Positions 22,512 to 36,574 of a stretch of DNA of 64,000 nt are shown here, in pieces. The DNA lies in the NCBI RefSeq assembly GCF_001411555.2, contig NC_049903.1, forward strand, positions 11,714,362 through 11,778,361, given 5' to 3'. The stretch's first letter is position 1. Every line of letters starts with the position of its first letter. The notes below the pieces were generated by a model. That model worked only from the letters and a program-made list of their open reading frames with translations, ran no database searches and was not told the DNA's origin. The position numbers were made by a program, and so were the translations under genes. The stretch comes from Juglans regia (lineage: Eukaryota > Streptophyta > Magnoliopsida > Fagales > Juglandaceae).

Positions 22512-24966
22512 ATATATAATTTACTCTTTATATTATATAGAATAAGTTTGACCCACACGTAAGAGATAATGTTAGAAATATAATATAAATAATTAAATAT
22601 ATCTCTTTATATCAACTTAACATTTTAGAATATTCATTAAACATTATGTTAGCTTTTTTTAAAATAAAAATTCGATAGAATACTATATCATTAGAATGGA
22701 ATACAGTATAATATATAACATTTTTATTTAACTAATTAGCATATATTGTTGTCATTAAATTTGTTTATCTTCGTTTACATGTCATGATACGTACATAGAT
22801 ATATCCAAAACCTTCTTCTACCTAAGATGGCTTCGAGGTTCTTGACTTCTTGTACGGTGGACTATAGGCCGATCCTGTCGCATTAACCAACCAACCGGCC
22901 TCTAGCTCGCTCATTCGATCGTGTTTTCATTCGGTTGGTTCCTATGTTTTTGAGAGAGCATGCAACAATTCTCATCATGTTGCATAAATATCAGGCACCC
23001 CATATGAATTATCGGAAATATATATATATTATATAATTAATATTTATTTGGAATAATTATTGCATGTGTAACAATATATAATAATATCCATTGGCCATGA
23101 CAATAACATTTCGATGCTTACCTATTAAATATAAAACGCTTTATATTAGCATCGTATTTAATTGGAGGACCCCGCCGTTAAGTCATGATCTATATATGGG
23201 GGGAAAAAAGATTGAAAGGAATTCCGCAATTAATATATGTTGCATTCAAGTTGAAGAAAGGGCCCATTAATGCAGTACCTCGTGGGAGGGTAGCTAAGGG
23301 GTTATGTGATTTTGGACTTTAGTGAGTATTGTGTTTGGGTTTTTTGGTTGCGGTCGAAGATCAAACCCATCGGATACACTGTCGAGGGCCACCGGACAAA
23401 GAAAGGACGAAATTGATGGGTGATGGGTATCTCATCTCTTTCTTCAACTTTCCGTGGAAATGTAAGCCACAGTTGTAGATATCAATTAATACTCGATTGG
23501 GATTGGCTCTTTCATCGTCGATCTTCATTGATTGGAAATAATTCCTAGCTAGCTATCTAGCTAGTTACAACTACTTTTGGCCGCTTTTCCCTAATATATA
23601 TATCTGATGTCTCTCTTCCTAGCTAGACCTAGCTAGCTAGCTAGCTAGAATTTGTAAGACACCAATGATCATTACATTCTTATAAATATATATTCAATAC
23701 TATTTCTACTAAAAGATTTCATAACAATATATAAATAAATTTACATAATTTCTTGTGATACTTTAAACTTAGTTTATAATAAAATTAATTTTATAATCTG
23801 AGACACAACGATCAAGCAATAATTTGTAAGTTTAATTTTATATAAAAAAAAAATTTAATAGGTAAAGCATTTATTTATATGTATATATTTATTGAAATTA
23901 AATCTAGGTCATTACTTAAGTGCATGCGCATGAGAAAATGATGTGCGATTTACTTCCACATGATTTATATGCCCTATTAGTTTGGTTGGTATCTACTGCT
24001 ATTTAATTATATATATTGATCAAACTATAGTTTGTACCATCTTGTAAGAAAGATGCACGTGAGTGATCCTATGCTGGGGAGACAAGTGAAAGTTAGGTGC
24101 CATATATAAACGTACGGCTCTTTACATCTCATATTGTTCATATTGTCATTTTCCGTTGGCCAATCTCTAACATGAAGATTTTATCCCTAGCTCTCTCTCA
24201 CACGTACACGCAGTAGTTTATATTAATAAAGCTAGCTAGGGAGTCCTAATTTATAACAAGCCAATCAAACACAGACATGTTTTACTTTTCCATTGTTTAT
24301 GCTAGCTAACAATTTATAGTCTTATTATATATTATAAATTATTACATGGACCATAGTCCCCCTAATGTCACGCATGACTCTAAACAACATTGAGTGCGAG
24401 TACTCTTTGCTAATTTTTCTATTTTTCTATTCAAAGATCAATATATAGAGATGATCAGACAGAGGCAGTACTACTGCTCTTCATGTTAATTGCCTACCAT
24501 TCCAATATCGATGCATCTCGAAGTAATATGCATGTCATTCTTAAGTGCTTCCATGTGTCCGGCCTCATCATCATGACAAAAATATGCTTCTTCTTTCTTT
24601 TTTTTTTTTTTTTTAAATTTTGGCAATATTAATATATATATATATATAAGTAATTTTCATGTATTTAGATAAAATTAAGGAAGTTGATGCCAATGTACGT
24701 ACGTTGTCATGATGTTGATGCCAATGTTTCTGATGAGCATGCAATCACATGATGAGAGTGGAAATCCAAGGAGTTTTTCAATATTTTTCTTCTTTCAATC
24801 CTTTTCATGCAAGCCGAGTACTCATCATCAGGCCGGATTTTCAAGTTTTTTTGGACTACTTACTCCCAACCTTTCGTCATGGTTGTTTCCCTACTTTGAA
24901 CTTGCAAACCCTAATTGGCATAATTTATAATATAGTCCAATGGGATTTATGATCCCATCAGAGGGG

Positions 24967-24968
<2 letters not shown>

Positions 24969-25004
<36 letters not shown>
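24969..25004. repeat. (TA)n microsatellite
   Basis: About 18 uninterrupted TA units. Confidence 0.95.
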
Positions 25005-25005
<1 letters not shown>

Positions 25006-25718
25006 CTTGAAAACATGATAAGCAAAAATGAAAATGTGCAGTGCTTCATGACTTGGACTCTAATGATTTAAGTACACTTCAAATCAAGTTTATATAATAT
25101 GCTCTGTTCTCTCTAATTTCCAAGGAGCTAGAGAGTAGTAGTACTACTGTATGTGTGGTTAATTCGTCATGTATTTCATGACATACCTTATTATATATAT
25201 ATATAACTAAAAAATTAGGATGCACCAATATATATATAATTGGTGAGTTGCATTTGTGCTATTGTTTTATTCTCATTTTTCTCATTTGCAAGTACTATAT
25301 ATATATATATATATAATTATATTATATGGAGCCTGCTGAAAAGAAATTAATTTAATCGACTTAATGGACATGTATGAGTTGCACAGAGTGCCTTCTTGCT
25401 CTTATATATTAATCCAAGTCGTACGTCGAGGCTCATGTGCTTGCAATGCATTACATCATTTCACACTTCCTTAGGGCGCTAGTGGATGAGGACGCCTTAC
25501 AATCAATAATGCAAGGAGTGAGTAACCACACATTAACTAATTAGTACGTACTGTGCACGCCACAACAACTTGTTGAGTATTTTGCAAGAATCTGCAGGAA
25601 TTTGCACTGAATTTATTCCAATTTTAATTTTCAATACCTTGCTCTATATACGTACATGCTTTTTTGTACCATGGCTTTTGTCTAGTTGAAGCAACATTAC
25701 AATGCGCTGGATATATAT

Positions 25719-25856
25719 CACTACAAGAAAAATGAATTTTTGTAGCTATTTAATTACATCGAAAAGATTATTTATGATTAAAACAGATTTATTTTAACTG
25801 TAAATAGTCATTTTATTAGAATTAACTAATCATAAATAAACAATTTTTTTATAGTG
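25719..25856. mobile_element. 138-bp miniature CACTA element with 3-bp target duplication
   Basis: It starts 'cactacaagaaaaatgaa'; its right end read on the minus strand is 'cactataaaaaaattg'. The flanking trinucleotide TAT is duplicated (25716-25718 and 25857-25859), as expected for CACTA elements. An internal inverted repeat ('ttatttatgatta' and 'taatcataaataa') lets almost the whole element fold back. It is too small to encode protein. Confidence 0.85.
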
Positions 25857-28800
25857 TATCTAGCTCCCGGCCACCATATATATATATAATATATATGTAT
25901 ATGTATGTATATATATGTACATGAAATTAGCTGGAAAATACCGCAATACATATCCACTTGGAAAACGAAGCGACACTTGTTGAGAGGACAGCTCATCCAA
26001 TTGGCTTGACAATGACAATAAAACCACCCCAAGTGGCTTCACCAAATGGGTACAAATGTACTACATTACTCAGTGGCATCTGGATCATGCACTAGTGTCT
26101 CCTCACTTTGGGTACTATATATTATATATATGAAAATTGCAACTTTGTCTATTTAATTTGTTCATTTATTTTGATATCTCATGATGTATTTTAATTTCTT
26201 TTTAAATTTTTTTTATTTAATAAATAAGAAAGTGACTATTAATGTATTGATATTTTAAAAAAATATATATTTTAAAATGATAAAAAAAATAAAAAAGCCA
26301 ATTTAACCCATCGGTCACTTAGCCGAGTGATGTTACTCAAGTGACAAAGTAGCACCGATATATGTATATGTGTGTGCGCGCTCGCGCAGCATATCATAAC
26401 ATTGAAATTGGGATTTCTGCTAATTAATTTGATCTCCCCTTCACTAATTTGTCATTTCTCATCATGAATTCTCTTTGGTTTGTGTAGATATAATATATAT
26501 GACGTTGCTCACTAATTTATTAACTAATTAGATAATTAAATATAGTTTTCAGCACGAGAGCTGGAGTACATGCATGCATGATAGGTTCATTAATTTACAT
26601 ACATTTATAATAAAGCTAGCTAGCCCGGCCCTTGTGATTACCAATAATGAGCAAAAGTTTAATTAGGATGACTAGTACTGTTTGTCATCCACGAGGCCGG
26701 AAGATCATCGATATTCACATGGTTTGCTCTTAAAATTTTAATTAATTAAGGGAACGCCCATGCAATGAAGAATAATAAATTAATGAATCGGCTAAAGCTC
26801 CAGTACCTTTTGGTAAATATTAATTAGAAATTGAGGAGTTGGTTACTGCCGTTGTTAGCAGTTGGCACGTGGATTAATGCACATTTGACAAACCGAACAA
26901 ACCGAAAATATCTTGAACCCCGGCCCGGCCAATTAATTAATTTATGCTAATTAGATCGGTTAGTGCAGTGATTGAAAAAGATTGATCGATGTCGGTCAAT
27001 TAATTAGTATATCGAGATCATGCGATTGGAATATTGAGGCCGGTCGGATTAATTATAGAATGAAGTGAAAGTTATCATGTGATCTCTAATAATTAGTACA
27101 TCTAATTCATGTTTATCCAACAACTAGCTAGGAGATCAACTGATCGATGCTTGCAAGCAGCCTAGCCTCAACTACACGTTTTGAGAGATCAAAGGGTGCA
27201 TTTTTGTCTGAATGGTTTCGGCAAGCCCGGCCAGGATCACTTTGATAAGAAAATTACTAGTTTAATTTATTATTAATAAAACCATAATCAGCAGTACTTT
27301 AATTTGAAATTTTTCTCCCATTATTATTATTTTTTTGTTAAGCTCTAAAAAAAATCGGATCCTAGGTTTCATTTTTATTTTATTTTATTCTTGTTAAACT
27401 AAATGATGAATTCTTCTACTTATCATCAATACATGACCATATATTAATTGGTAAGGAAAAAAATAAAAAATCATGTGTGGTGTGTGGTGTAGGAATGATG
27501 ATCAGTAGAATTTTTCATTATCCATATAATAATATTTTTAGTTGAGACTTGGGAACTTAGAAGATGGGTCGATATTCATGATATTTGAGATCTAGTGGAG
27601 GGCCACATCATGTTTAGCACTAATTTAATTGAGGATCACATGGCATGACTTGATACTAATTGCGAGATCAATTAAGGAGGATCACATGTTTAGCACTTAA
27701 GTGATCAGAATCAATAATTGAGGTACTATTGGTATTTGGTAATTAAGATTTAAAAATTCATGTATTATTGGAGAAACAAGATCATGAACCATTGATTGAT
27801 CTGTTGCCGATCGATTGGCACACATGGAAAGGCCAGGGTAATGATTGATATCATGAACTTATTGGATTAATAAGCAACAAGCAGACAACATAAACGTACA
27901 CGATCCGATCAATATTGCTTTTATTTCGTTTAATGTTATTCATTAATTGGTTTATTAATTAATACGTCTACATTCTTTTTGTTTTTTTGTTTTTCCCCAC
28001 GTATACACAATATGGGTACTGCATGTTAATTTTCACATCCAAGGTGATCGATAATCCCAATTATTAGTAATAACTTCTTGAGCATTAATGCTAGCTATTC
28101 TTCAACATCATCAAATTCTTGAAATTAATTTCAATTCTCTTGATGATCGATTTTTAATTAATAATTAAGCAAATAAATTGAGATTTAATTTCTTCATGAT
28201 CTATTTAAATTGTTCACTCTTCGATTTACATTTCCTTTAAAATTCTAAGTGTTATGCTACATGAATTATCAAGAAGGATTAATCTAATTCATACGTAAAA
28301 AAATTAATATAATATTAATTAAATTATTTAAATTGTTCACCTTTTGATTTTTATATTTTTTGGCAGATAAGGTTAAGCCAATCCACTTTTAGGTATTTGG
28401 AAATGGACCCTCTTCAAATATATTCAACCTCTTTAATTTTCCACTTCACTTAAAAAAGAAAAAGGAGAAAGCTAGCAGTACGCACGCACCTAACACTGAT
28501 CTATAGAGTAGATGATCATCAATGATGCATGCATGGATGTGGTCCTGATCTTCCCTCTAATATTATATAGTCTTCTTTGTTCTTTCAGGAAAGATGGATA
28601 GAATAATTGGAAATATTTGATTAACTAATATCGATATATCAGAAATAAACTGCCAATTACAACCAATATCATGACCAGTACCTAAGCCGATCAGCACCCA
28701 TTGAAGTACTAAATTCAAGTATCGGCCTACATGGTTGTGTAAATTACTGCAAGAAAAACATGCACATTATACAGAGATCAGCTTCCTCATGAGTAGTTAG

Positions 28801-31404
28801 TTTTATTTATGAGGCCTATTTAGCTGTTAATTAGTTTTCTCAGTACTCCTCCCCGGCCTTCATGTGTGCATTCACTTTCAGCACAGACGGTCAAGTAGTA
28901 CACTTCTAGAAAATCGATCGATCTGAACTAAAGTCGCGTTGAAAATGGCCAAGAATTAGGCACAGAAAGGTTAAATTAAAAGACTAGGGAAACTGGTATG
29001 AAATTACTAGTGTTAGGCTCGCTTGTTTTCTGTTAAGCAACTAGTGCTAGATTCTAGTCAAAAGGTAAGAAATTTTGAGGGTAGGCTCCGAGAAATGACA
29101 GAAAGATTTGAATATATAGCACTAATGTGTACGTACGTTCGGCAGCACATGATGGCTTGTAAAGAATTTGGGGATCGAGAATTTGAGATGATTGGACAAT
29201 ATTTGATCTTAAAGTAAAACATCTTCCACGTACAGCTGGGGTTTGTGGAATTCGATTGAGTCTCATGTAGCAAGAAATTTTCCCTGGGCATTTTCGCAAG
29301 CCATGCTCCTTTTACCTAATTAATCATTTGATCAGAGTCTCATGTAACGCTACAACATCAACCATTTGAGGGGGATTCTTTCTGCTTTCTTGTGTTTGAT
29401 CGAATCACGCATTCTTATTATTAAGAGTTCTGCACGCTATATATGTATATACACAAGCAATAACTACCCAAAATGCTACTTTCCACCTAATTTAAACCAA
29501 ACTCTCTCTCTCTCTCTGAGTCAGAGCTAGCATTATTACTACAGTGTCTTCCTTGGGCGCTGATCTTCCACTTACTGCCTTTTTTCTTTTCTTTCTTGGT
29601 TAAGCATCAATGAGTTATTGGGTTGTCCTGGTTCATGAACCTGCAGAAGAAGTGCGGGAAACATCTCCCTTGACTATAGTACTGATATGCTTCTTTATGA
29701 AAGTGATCCACTAATTTAGGGTAGTTCAGTTAATCCATGAATTCATATCTCGATCTTGTCCATGTAGTAGGTCCTACACGTTTTATCCTGTCTTCAAAGG
29801 ATCCGTTCAAGTTGCTTGCAACATGGTACCATCCGAAAATGGTGTTGATCTCTTTGTGCAAATCATGCATATCTATATAGGAATATTAATCGATGAGACA
29901 TGATATACATTCACACATTTTTCTCATCATGTAGTGTAATGCATTGCACTAGGAAGACGAAGATTATTAAAAAGACCCCTTATGTCTACATTAAGGTCCT
30001 GATGATGATCATAAGTTGGATTTGATAATATTGCTGCACCAAACAAGTCCATTGGGGCACGTAATCAGCTTTGGTCTTAATCTCACCTTTCCTTATAATC
30101 TTTGTACATGTAATAGGCAGACGTGTGTGGCATATATCCTATTAAGTAGCATGAGATTCTCTTGTCAAGTTCTTCTTCTTCTTCTTCTTCTTCTTCTTCT
30201 TCTTCTTCCATGTCGATCTTCTTGATCTAAATTCATACCAAATTATGAAATTGCCATCAGACCAACCCAACTATACAATTAATTACTTGCGGCACTTTAT
30301 AAAAGAAAATCGGGCAACAATTTAATAATTTTGTCAAACAATGTGGTTATTGTTTTGCCTTTCATTTATTTGGAAAACCAAAGACTTTCTGGGTTGCAGG
30401 TACGTATAAACAATATATATATATATTTATATGCATGTGATCAATTATAAGAGTCGCAATTTCCCACCGACTGCAACCCTTTTCTTACTTACGTACGTAT
30501 GGTGGCCTTAAAAATCCACGTAACGTCATCGACGGACAAACCCGTGATGAAATTCATGTCAAAATAAGTAAGCAATTAATCTTCTTCCAAATTAACTCAT
30601 GATGATCAAATGCCATATTGCGAAAATATTGATCGATGCTCAAAATCATTTTCCGATCGAAGATGGGATTCATATACAGAAGTACTACTACTACCAAATT
30701 AAACATGATGTTTTATCGTGTAACGTCGATATTGCATACACACATGTAGATCACACGCAAAAGAAAAAGAAGAAGAAAAATACATTGGGACAAATCATCA
30801 TGTGCATGCATATGCATCGATCGAGTAGTACTGTCATTTGCATGTAAAGACAAGGAAAGAATCATTGAGAGTTGTCAAAGTCTGAATCTTTAGAGTCAAA
30901 ATTGCATGCTTTTGAGACGGATCACTAGTTTGAAGCGCAACATATAATAAATATTCGGAAGATTTGGTAATAAATCACTTCAGTTAATTAAGCTAATTGG
31001 ATATATAGTCCGTGCCTTCTACGGAAATAACAGCTAGCCAGGAAAAAGGGTAATTATGATCACTGACCTAAAATTATCTGGATGATATATATGCATGTTC
31101 CACTTCAGGGCAAATATTATATTATTAATTTAAAATTTTTAAATGACTTCGGCTTTTAAAAGTAAATTATAAGTTTTATGGGCTTGTCTAGACTTAGGCC
31201 CAATAAGAATGGGCAGACTTGGGCTGGGCCCTTGGGATGTCGATGTCTACATGAACATCAAAACGTCCTTAGATCAGTTTGATCCAAGGGCCCTTATAAA
31301 AAAACATATATCCCAAGTACTATGAGACAAAAAACAGTGAGTTTGGAGACAGTATGGATGCATTAGGCCCATTGACTTTCGTGAGGTGACCAAAATTTGA
31401 ATAA
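25857..31404. other. Long gene-free stretch, largely unique-looking
   Basis: No open frame here shows a domain I recognise; 29023-29217 (64 codons) and 30599-30847 (82 codons) are the longest and look fortuitous. It contains an AT-rich T/A foldback at about 26190-26330 and a (TTC)n array at 30170-30207. Many 'taattaatta', 'gatcgat' and 'tagctagc' runs are present. No transposon ends were identified in most of it. Confidence 0.5.
30170..30207. repeat. (TTC)n microsatellite
   Basis: About 12-13 uninterrupted TTC units. Confidence 0.95.
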
Positions 31405-32182
31405 AAGCACTAGTAGTGAAATTGGTATGTCAAATTTTGGCTAGTTTATTTAAAACACATCTATATCAAACTAGACAAGTGTACAGTAATTTTGACCATC
31501 ATGATTTTGCCTGGCCAAATCTAGCAAGCCCAAATCCCTAGCCAAATTATTTTTTGGCCATCAAATATTCTTCCCTTCCGAAGCCTCATTCTCCACAAAA
31601 TGGGTTCCTTGCTATGTGAAAACACTACACCATCGTTGCCTAAGGTCATGGATTTAACATAGAATCAACTTTGCACAAAGTCAAGTGGGATCATTTCTTT
31701 TGCCACCATCCTACTGAACACCTTCTAGCAAGGCCCGTCGTCGCCAAACGCTGCTTTTTTTTCTTTGTCGATTCGTTTGCATCAAGACCTAGGTTTCTGT
31801 ACATTGCTCTTTTTTTTCTTTTCCATGTCGTTGTTTGGTTGTAGTACTTCCTGCCGAATGCCTTCCATTTTTTTGTCAGTTTTGGGTCCAGTACTTCAAG
31901 TTCTAGATTTTGGTTATTTTGGTTAAGCAAGATAGTACTATATTTTGGTTTCCATAGGTTTCCAGTTGAAGTTTTTTTGTTTTCTAGTTGCTAGTGATAT
32001 AGATCGTTGAAATCTTTATTTATAAGATGAATTAAAATGGCAAAATCAATATTTTAATAGAATAATGATGGATTTGGAGAGTTTGTCATTTGATAATGTT
32101 GAAAAGTGGCTAGCAAAATATTGAAAAGTGAATTTTCTAGTCAAAATTTAACCAAACTTTAGTTAGGCCACTACTAGTGCTC
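31405..32182. mobile_element. Harbinger-like non-autonomous element, 778 bp
   Basis: The left end is 'aagcactagtagtga'; the right end on the minus strand is 'gagcactagtagtgg', a 13 of 15 match. TAA flanks both sides (31402-31404 and 32183-32185). The subterminal sequences also pair loosely ('gtcaaattttggctag' against 'ctagtcaaaatttaacc'). A 79-codon Lys-rich minus-strand frame at 31691-31930 lies inside, but I recognise no transposase motif in it. The superfamily call rests on the TAA duplication and could be wrong. Confidence 0.65.
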
Positions 32183-32339
32183 TAACACCAAAACTACAAG
32201 CATCTTGATCATCTAGACTACATTCAGCATGGTGGGCTGTGAGCCCAAGTACAAGTTTTGGTTACTGCAAACTCTGTTGTGGATAGAGTTGTGCTATCTT
32301 TTAGACTTCGGTCTTTAGAGATTTGCCATCTAGACTAGA

Positions 32340-32460
32340 CCATGTCAGTCACGAAAGTGTACTGGGAAACTACTAACGTTTGTAATTGACTTGTTATTTA
32401 AGTCAACTTTTTATGTCCTCATTTAATGAATGGAATGAGATTCGTTGTTATATAAAAAAA
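32340..32460 (+). repeat. 3' end of an unclassified retroelement family, copy 2
   Basis: It shares the ordered phrases of positions 1-135: 'ctaacgtttgtaattgac', 'ttaagtca', 'atgaatggaatgagat' and a terminal A-run. Sequence from about 31140, interrupted by the 31405-32182 element, may belong to the same retroelement body. Confidence 0.4.
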
Positions 32461-34621
32461 CAATAACCAATATATAATAATATGTAATACTTTAGTACCA
32501 GTACAACTTGTAATTAAATATAGTACAAGTCTATAATACTAATAGGAATAAGTTAGAAATTAGTATAAAATATTATAATGAGTTAATAACATGTAATACT
32601 ATAGTATAATAACATGTAATTAGACACTAGTTAAATAATAATTGTTAATAATAAATACTAACAATTAAAATTAAGTGATAAAAGAATTATAATAACCATA
32701 AATAAAAAACTTAGGGTTACAACAAAGATTAAAATTGATTTAGGGTTTAGATTAGGCCTTTTGGGTTTGAATTAGGGTTTAGGAAAAAAAAAAAGGTCCA
32801 ATAGCCCAGCCCAAAAGGGCCAAAACCGCAACCCAACCCATAGTCCACGTAAAACGGCGCCATTTTTATATGGAAAAAGGGCATTGTTTTATGTGGTAAC
32901 TTAACGCCTACGCGTTCCCCTCCCCCGAATTATTCATTTCTTCTTTTGAGTTTCAAATCTCTGATTAATTTCTAACCCTAGGAACGGCTTCTACCCCCTG
33001 CACAGCCTCTCTCTCAAAATCCCACCGCACGACCTCTTTGTCTCTTCTGGTAAGCCCTCTCTCTCTCTCTCTCTCTCTTCTTTTGATTTTATCATAGAAT
33101 TTTATAGGGTCTCAAGGCTAACGAAGCTGCGAAGGATGAGTTTTTTCAAAAATTCCTACAAGAACTAACGGTATCAGTGTAAGTTTTGAATTTGTGTGCC
33201 GATTTGATTTCGAAGTGCAAATGAAAAATGGATTGATCTATTTCGTGATGCTTTGTGAATCTGCGTAGATGCTTTGTGAACCCTCCACCATTATCACATC
33301 CCTTAGCTTCTTCCATTATCATTAAACAACATCAGCATACAATTTTTTCAACGGAATCTGAGATCCAACATCTAATAGAACCTCAACAATTACTCAACGT
33401 TTTTCTTCTTCTAAATTGGCATTATATTTATCAAAATATGAAGAATATTTAACATTTTTATGAATTTATATTAATATACACATATTCGATCATTATCTCT
33501 TAAATCTCATGCAATCTACAAGCCTAACCTTCTCCCTCTTCACCTCCTATTATTGTTTTTCACAAAATCACCATTAAACAAGTTTTTACTTTAGAACAAT
33601 TGGAAAAAAAAAAAAAATCCTTATTTTGATTATTATAATTATCAATAGGCATGGACAAATATCTTTCTAAAGCAAAACAAAATCCTACGCCATTCATGCA
33701 TGGTTTATCCATTTTGACAAATCATAGGAAATAAAAACACTCCAGTGATTGTTTTTATTGATGTGAGATTATTAGGGTGAATAGGAATCGGCTGGATTGA
33801 TTGTCGCCGATGGAGCCCAGTTGCCAGAGTCCAAAACCGGTCGAAAACAATGGAAAACGAGGCAGCCGGCGGTAGAAAATAACCAAAACTAACGTCGGCC
33901 AGTTCAGTTCCAGTTTAACCCAAGTTGAAACCGCCGAAGCGGGCGATATAATATAGATTTATATATTTATATATTTCTAATACAAGTTTTAAACTATATG
34001 AAAAAAATAAAGAAAACAATGCCTTTGGTCTTAAAGAAATGACGTCTTTTTTGAATTATGTTAAGACTCACCCCCACCCCTTTCTTCTTCAGCCGAATTC
34101 CATCTCAGACTCTCTTTCTCCTCTCTCTGGTGAACCCCCAACGACCTAGTTCCCATGCCTCTCTCCTTTCTTGACGAAGGTAGCTAGTTGTCCATCTAGT
34201 TGAATTAATCTAGATTATTTATATGTGGCTGTGATTTCACTGATTTGTGTGTTGAATTATTTGTGATTTGTGAATTATAATAATGAGATGAGATGAAACA
34301 CTTCTTGTATCCAAACAGAGCCTAAATCTGCCATCTAAGATTTTTGTTGAATTAGTTCTCTGACTTACTAAATTATTATTTGTGTATGTATAGACAGTAT
34401 AAAATTTTTAGAGCACATTCTTGGGTTGTGAATAGTAATCTGAGATCTATTTTACTGTCATTGTGAGTGCTCTTACTTCTTACTTATAGTTCTTAATATG
34501 TTTTGCATGACAAAAAAAAAAATTATTATTGTTAAATTAAGATATTCTAATTTGTAATTCTAATTTGTGTTACGCACTATGTATAATGTACATGTAAGAT
34601 TTATGTTTTGTTTTATAAATT
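32461..34621. other. Gene-free stretch leading into the hAT transposase remnant
   Basis: The AT-rich part (32461-32800) is followed by sequence resembling a plant 5' leader: 'aaaacggcgcc', a CT-rich run with (CT)n at 33055-33079, and a possible 5' splice site 'ggtaagccctc'. A candidate hAT left end 'tagggtgaataggaatcgg' lies near 33776, followed by CCGG-type subterminal motifs to about 33950. A second CT-rich leader-like run is at 34080-34200. No coding sequence was identified. Confidence 0.4.
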
Positions 34622-35670
34622 AGATAGATTCTTCGTCGACTCCAGTTGATGTTGATTCAAATGAACCAATTAACTTGGGAGATGATTTGAGGAAAACTCA
34701 AACATCAAAACTCCTAGTGCCCCTACTAGTAGTACTTGTCCATTACTTATAAAACGGAAATGGAAGGAACCACTTTATGAAGGTGGAAGGTTGTCTTGTA
34801 GATGATTCGAATGCTAAATGTAATTATTATAGCAAGACGTATACTTGCCACTCAAAGAGGAATAAAACTTCAATAATGCAAAACCTTTTGCATTCATGTC
34901 CTAAAAATTTTCATAAACGTGGGCCTTATACCAAAAAATATTGATAGGTGAGACAACACCTAAGGAGGGGGTTGGAGAGAGTGATGGTAGTACATTTGTA
35001 ACCCACAAATATACTAAAAAGGCTATGAGGTTTGCGATTGGAGAGATGGTAATTATCGATGAGTTGCCATTTAGAGTTGTTGTAGGACAGTGATGTAGGA
35101 AAGTGTGTTGGTCACTTGAATCTCAGTTTAAAGTATCATGTCGTGTCACGGTTGCAAGAGATTGTATAAAATTGTATGAGTTAGAAAAGGGAAAATTTAA
35201 AAAATGTTTAATGATGGTAGCATGAGGATTTCGTTGATACATGGATATCGATACAAATGTGAATTATATGTGTCTAACTGTACATTTCATTGATAAACAT
35301 TGAAAAATGTAGAAAAAAAATATTAATTTTTGTCCAATCTCTAATCATCGAGGGGATACTATTGAGAGATATGTTGAGTTGTGCTAGGTTGATTGGAGTA
35401 TTGATATAATATTTACTATAACTGTTGATAATGCAAGTTCAAATGATACTACAATTTCATATTTGAAACATTTTTTTTACGGAGAATGTGTTGGGGGGAA
35501 AGTATATGCACATGAGATGTTGTGTTCATATCTTGAACATTCTTGTAAATGAGGGTTTGAACGAGTGCAATAATGCCATCACTACGGTTAGAAATGCAGT
35601 TAGATATGTATGTTCATCCCCCGCAAGATAAGACAAGTTTAAGAGATGTGCAAAAGACGAAAAAATTGAT
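34622..35670 (+). pseudogene. hAT (Ac-like) transposase, 5' half, degenerate
   Basis: Translation in broken frames gives the N-terminal and central parts of an Ac-type hAT transposase, which excises and inserts the element. A likely splice acceptor 'aaattag' precedes a mutated start (ATA for ATG) and 'DSSSTPVDVDSNEP'. A BED zinc finger remnant follows at about 34805-34920 ('AKCNYYSKTYTCHSKRN', with one expected Cys replaced by Tyr). Next come 'IGEMVIIDELPFRVVVG', 'ISNHRGDTIERYVELC' and 'IFTITVDNASSNDTTISYLK'. There are several stops and frameshifts. At 35670 it is cut by the MULE and resumes at 39783. Confidence 0.85.
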
Positions 35671-36574
35671 GGGTTAATTATATTTTGCCTCCTCAAACTA
35701 TCACCTAATACACAATGTGCCCCCAAAACTATTGATTGCATCAAAGTGGACCATCTTACTTTTATAACATCTCAATCCCTCCCTTTCGTCTACAATGAGA
35801 GTTGAATCAAACGGAAGACTTGCCCACGTGCTTCTCACATGCTAATCCTTCAATGCAAAGACAAAATCACCCCTCACTCCATCGGCTTCCATTTCCTCAA
35901 ACTGAACTTCATATCCGAAAATTCCCAAATCCATGGCCAAAATGACTCGTTTCATTAATGCCGAAAAGGGGTTTTGTTTCAAAGTAAAGAACGTCTGACT
36001 TGAAGCCATTAGGAGCGATGGAGAAATAAGCTGGGGTAGACTGCAAAGAAGGTGGGGGCGACGAACCCTAACAAAGCTACCGACCACTGTGTGAGCTGCC
36101 AACCACGACGTCAGCGTCCCCTTCAAGCTGTTAGTGACTCCATTGCAGAGGAATTTTTTTGTAGAGCTCTCATTTAAATTGCTTTCTCCATTGCAGGTAT
36201 CTCAGTAATTGTTAATATTGATAACAAGTCTCCCGCCTTGATGTAGCTCAAGAATGGTATAAATGACTGTACGTTGTTAGGTGAAAAAATGATTCGAGTT
36301 TATTGTAGAATAAGAATGCTATAAATGATTGTACATTGTAACTCAACAATGTTCCAGTTTATTTGCCATCATATTGATTCGATATCATGCTTAGATAATG
36401 TTCTAGTTTAGTTTGTTAGGATTCTTTTCTCCTTTTATATAAAGCTGCAGTAGTCTGTAAAGAATAATATTGATTCAATTCTATAGAGTAGAAATTTTTT
36501 GGCTCATCAACCTCTCTTTTGACTAATTCCTTTCTACATTCATAATTCTGACATATTTCAGCAGGTTGTGAAAG

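Larger units (their letters stand above)
21930..25718. other. NCED upstream intergenic region; no gene seen
   Basis: I see no coding sequence with a recognisable domain. It contains (CT)n at 22470-22508, (CTAG)-rich runs at about 23550-23570 and 23632-23649, and (TA)n arrays at 24634-24649 and 24969-25004. A fragment at 22560-22640 resembles the repeat at 15930-16130. It is mostly unique-looking AT-rich DNA and probably holds the distal NCED regulatory region. Confidence 0.5.

Noticed and set aside
29023..29299. Short frames on both strands near 29.1 kb
   Set aside because: No domain, opposite-strand frames equally open, no transcript signals.
30599..30847. 82-codon plus-strand frame
   Set aside because: Composition is uneven, with a Lys run from an AAG-rich tract, and no family is recognised.
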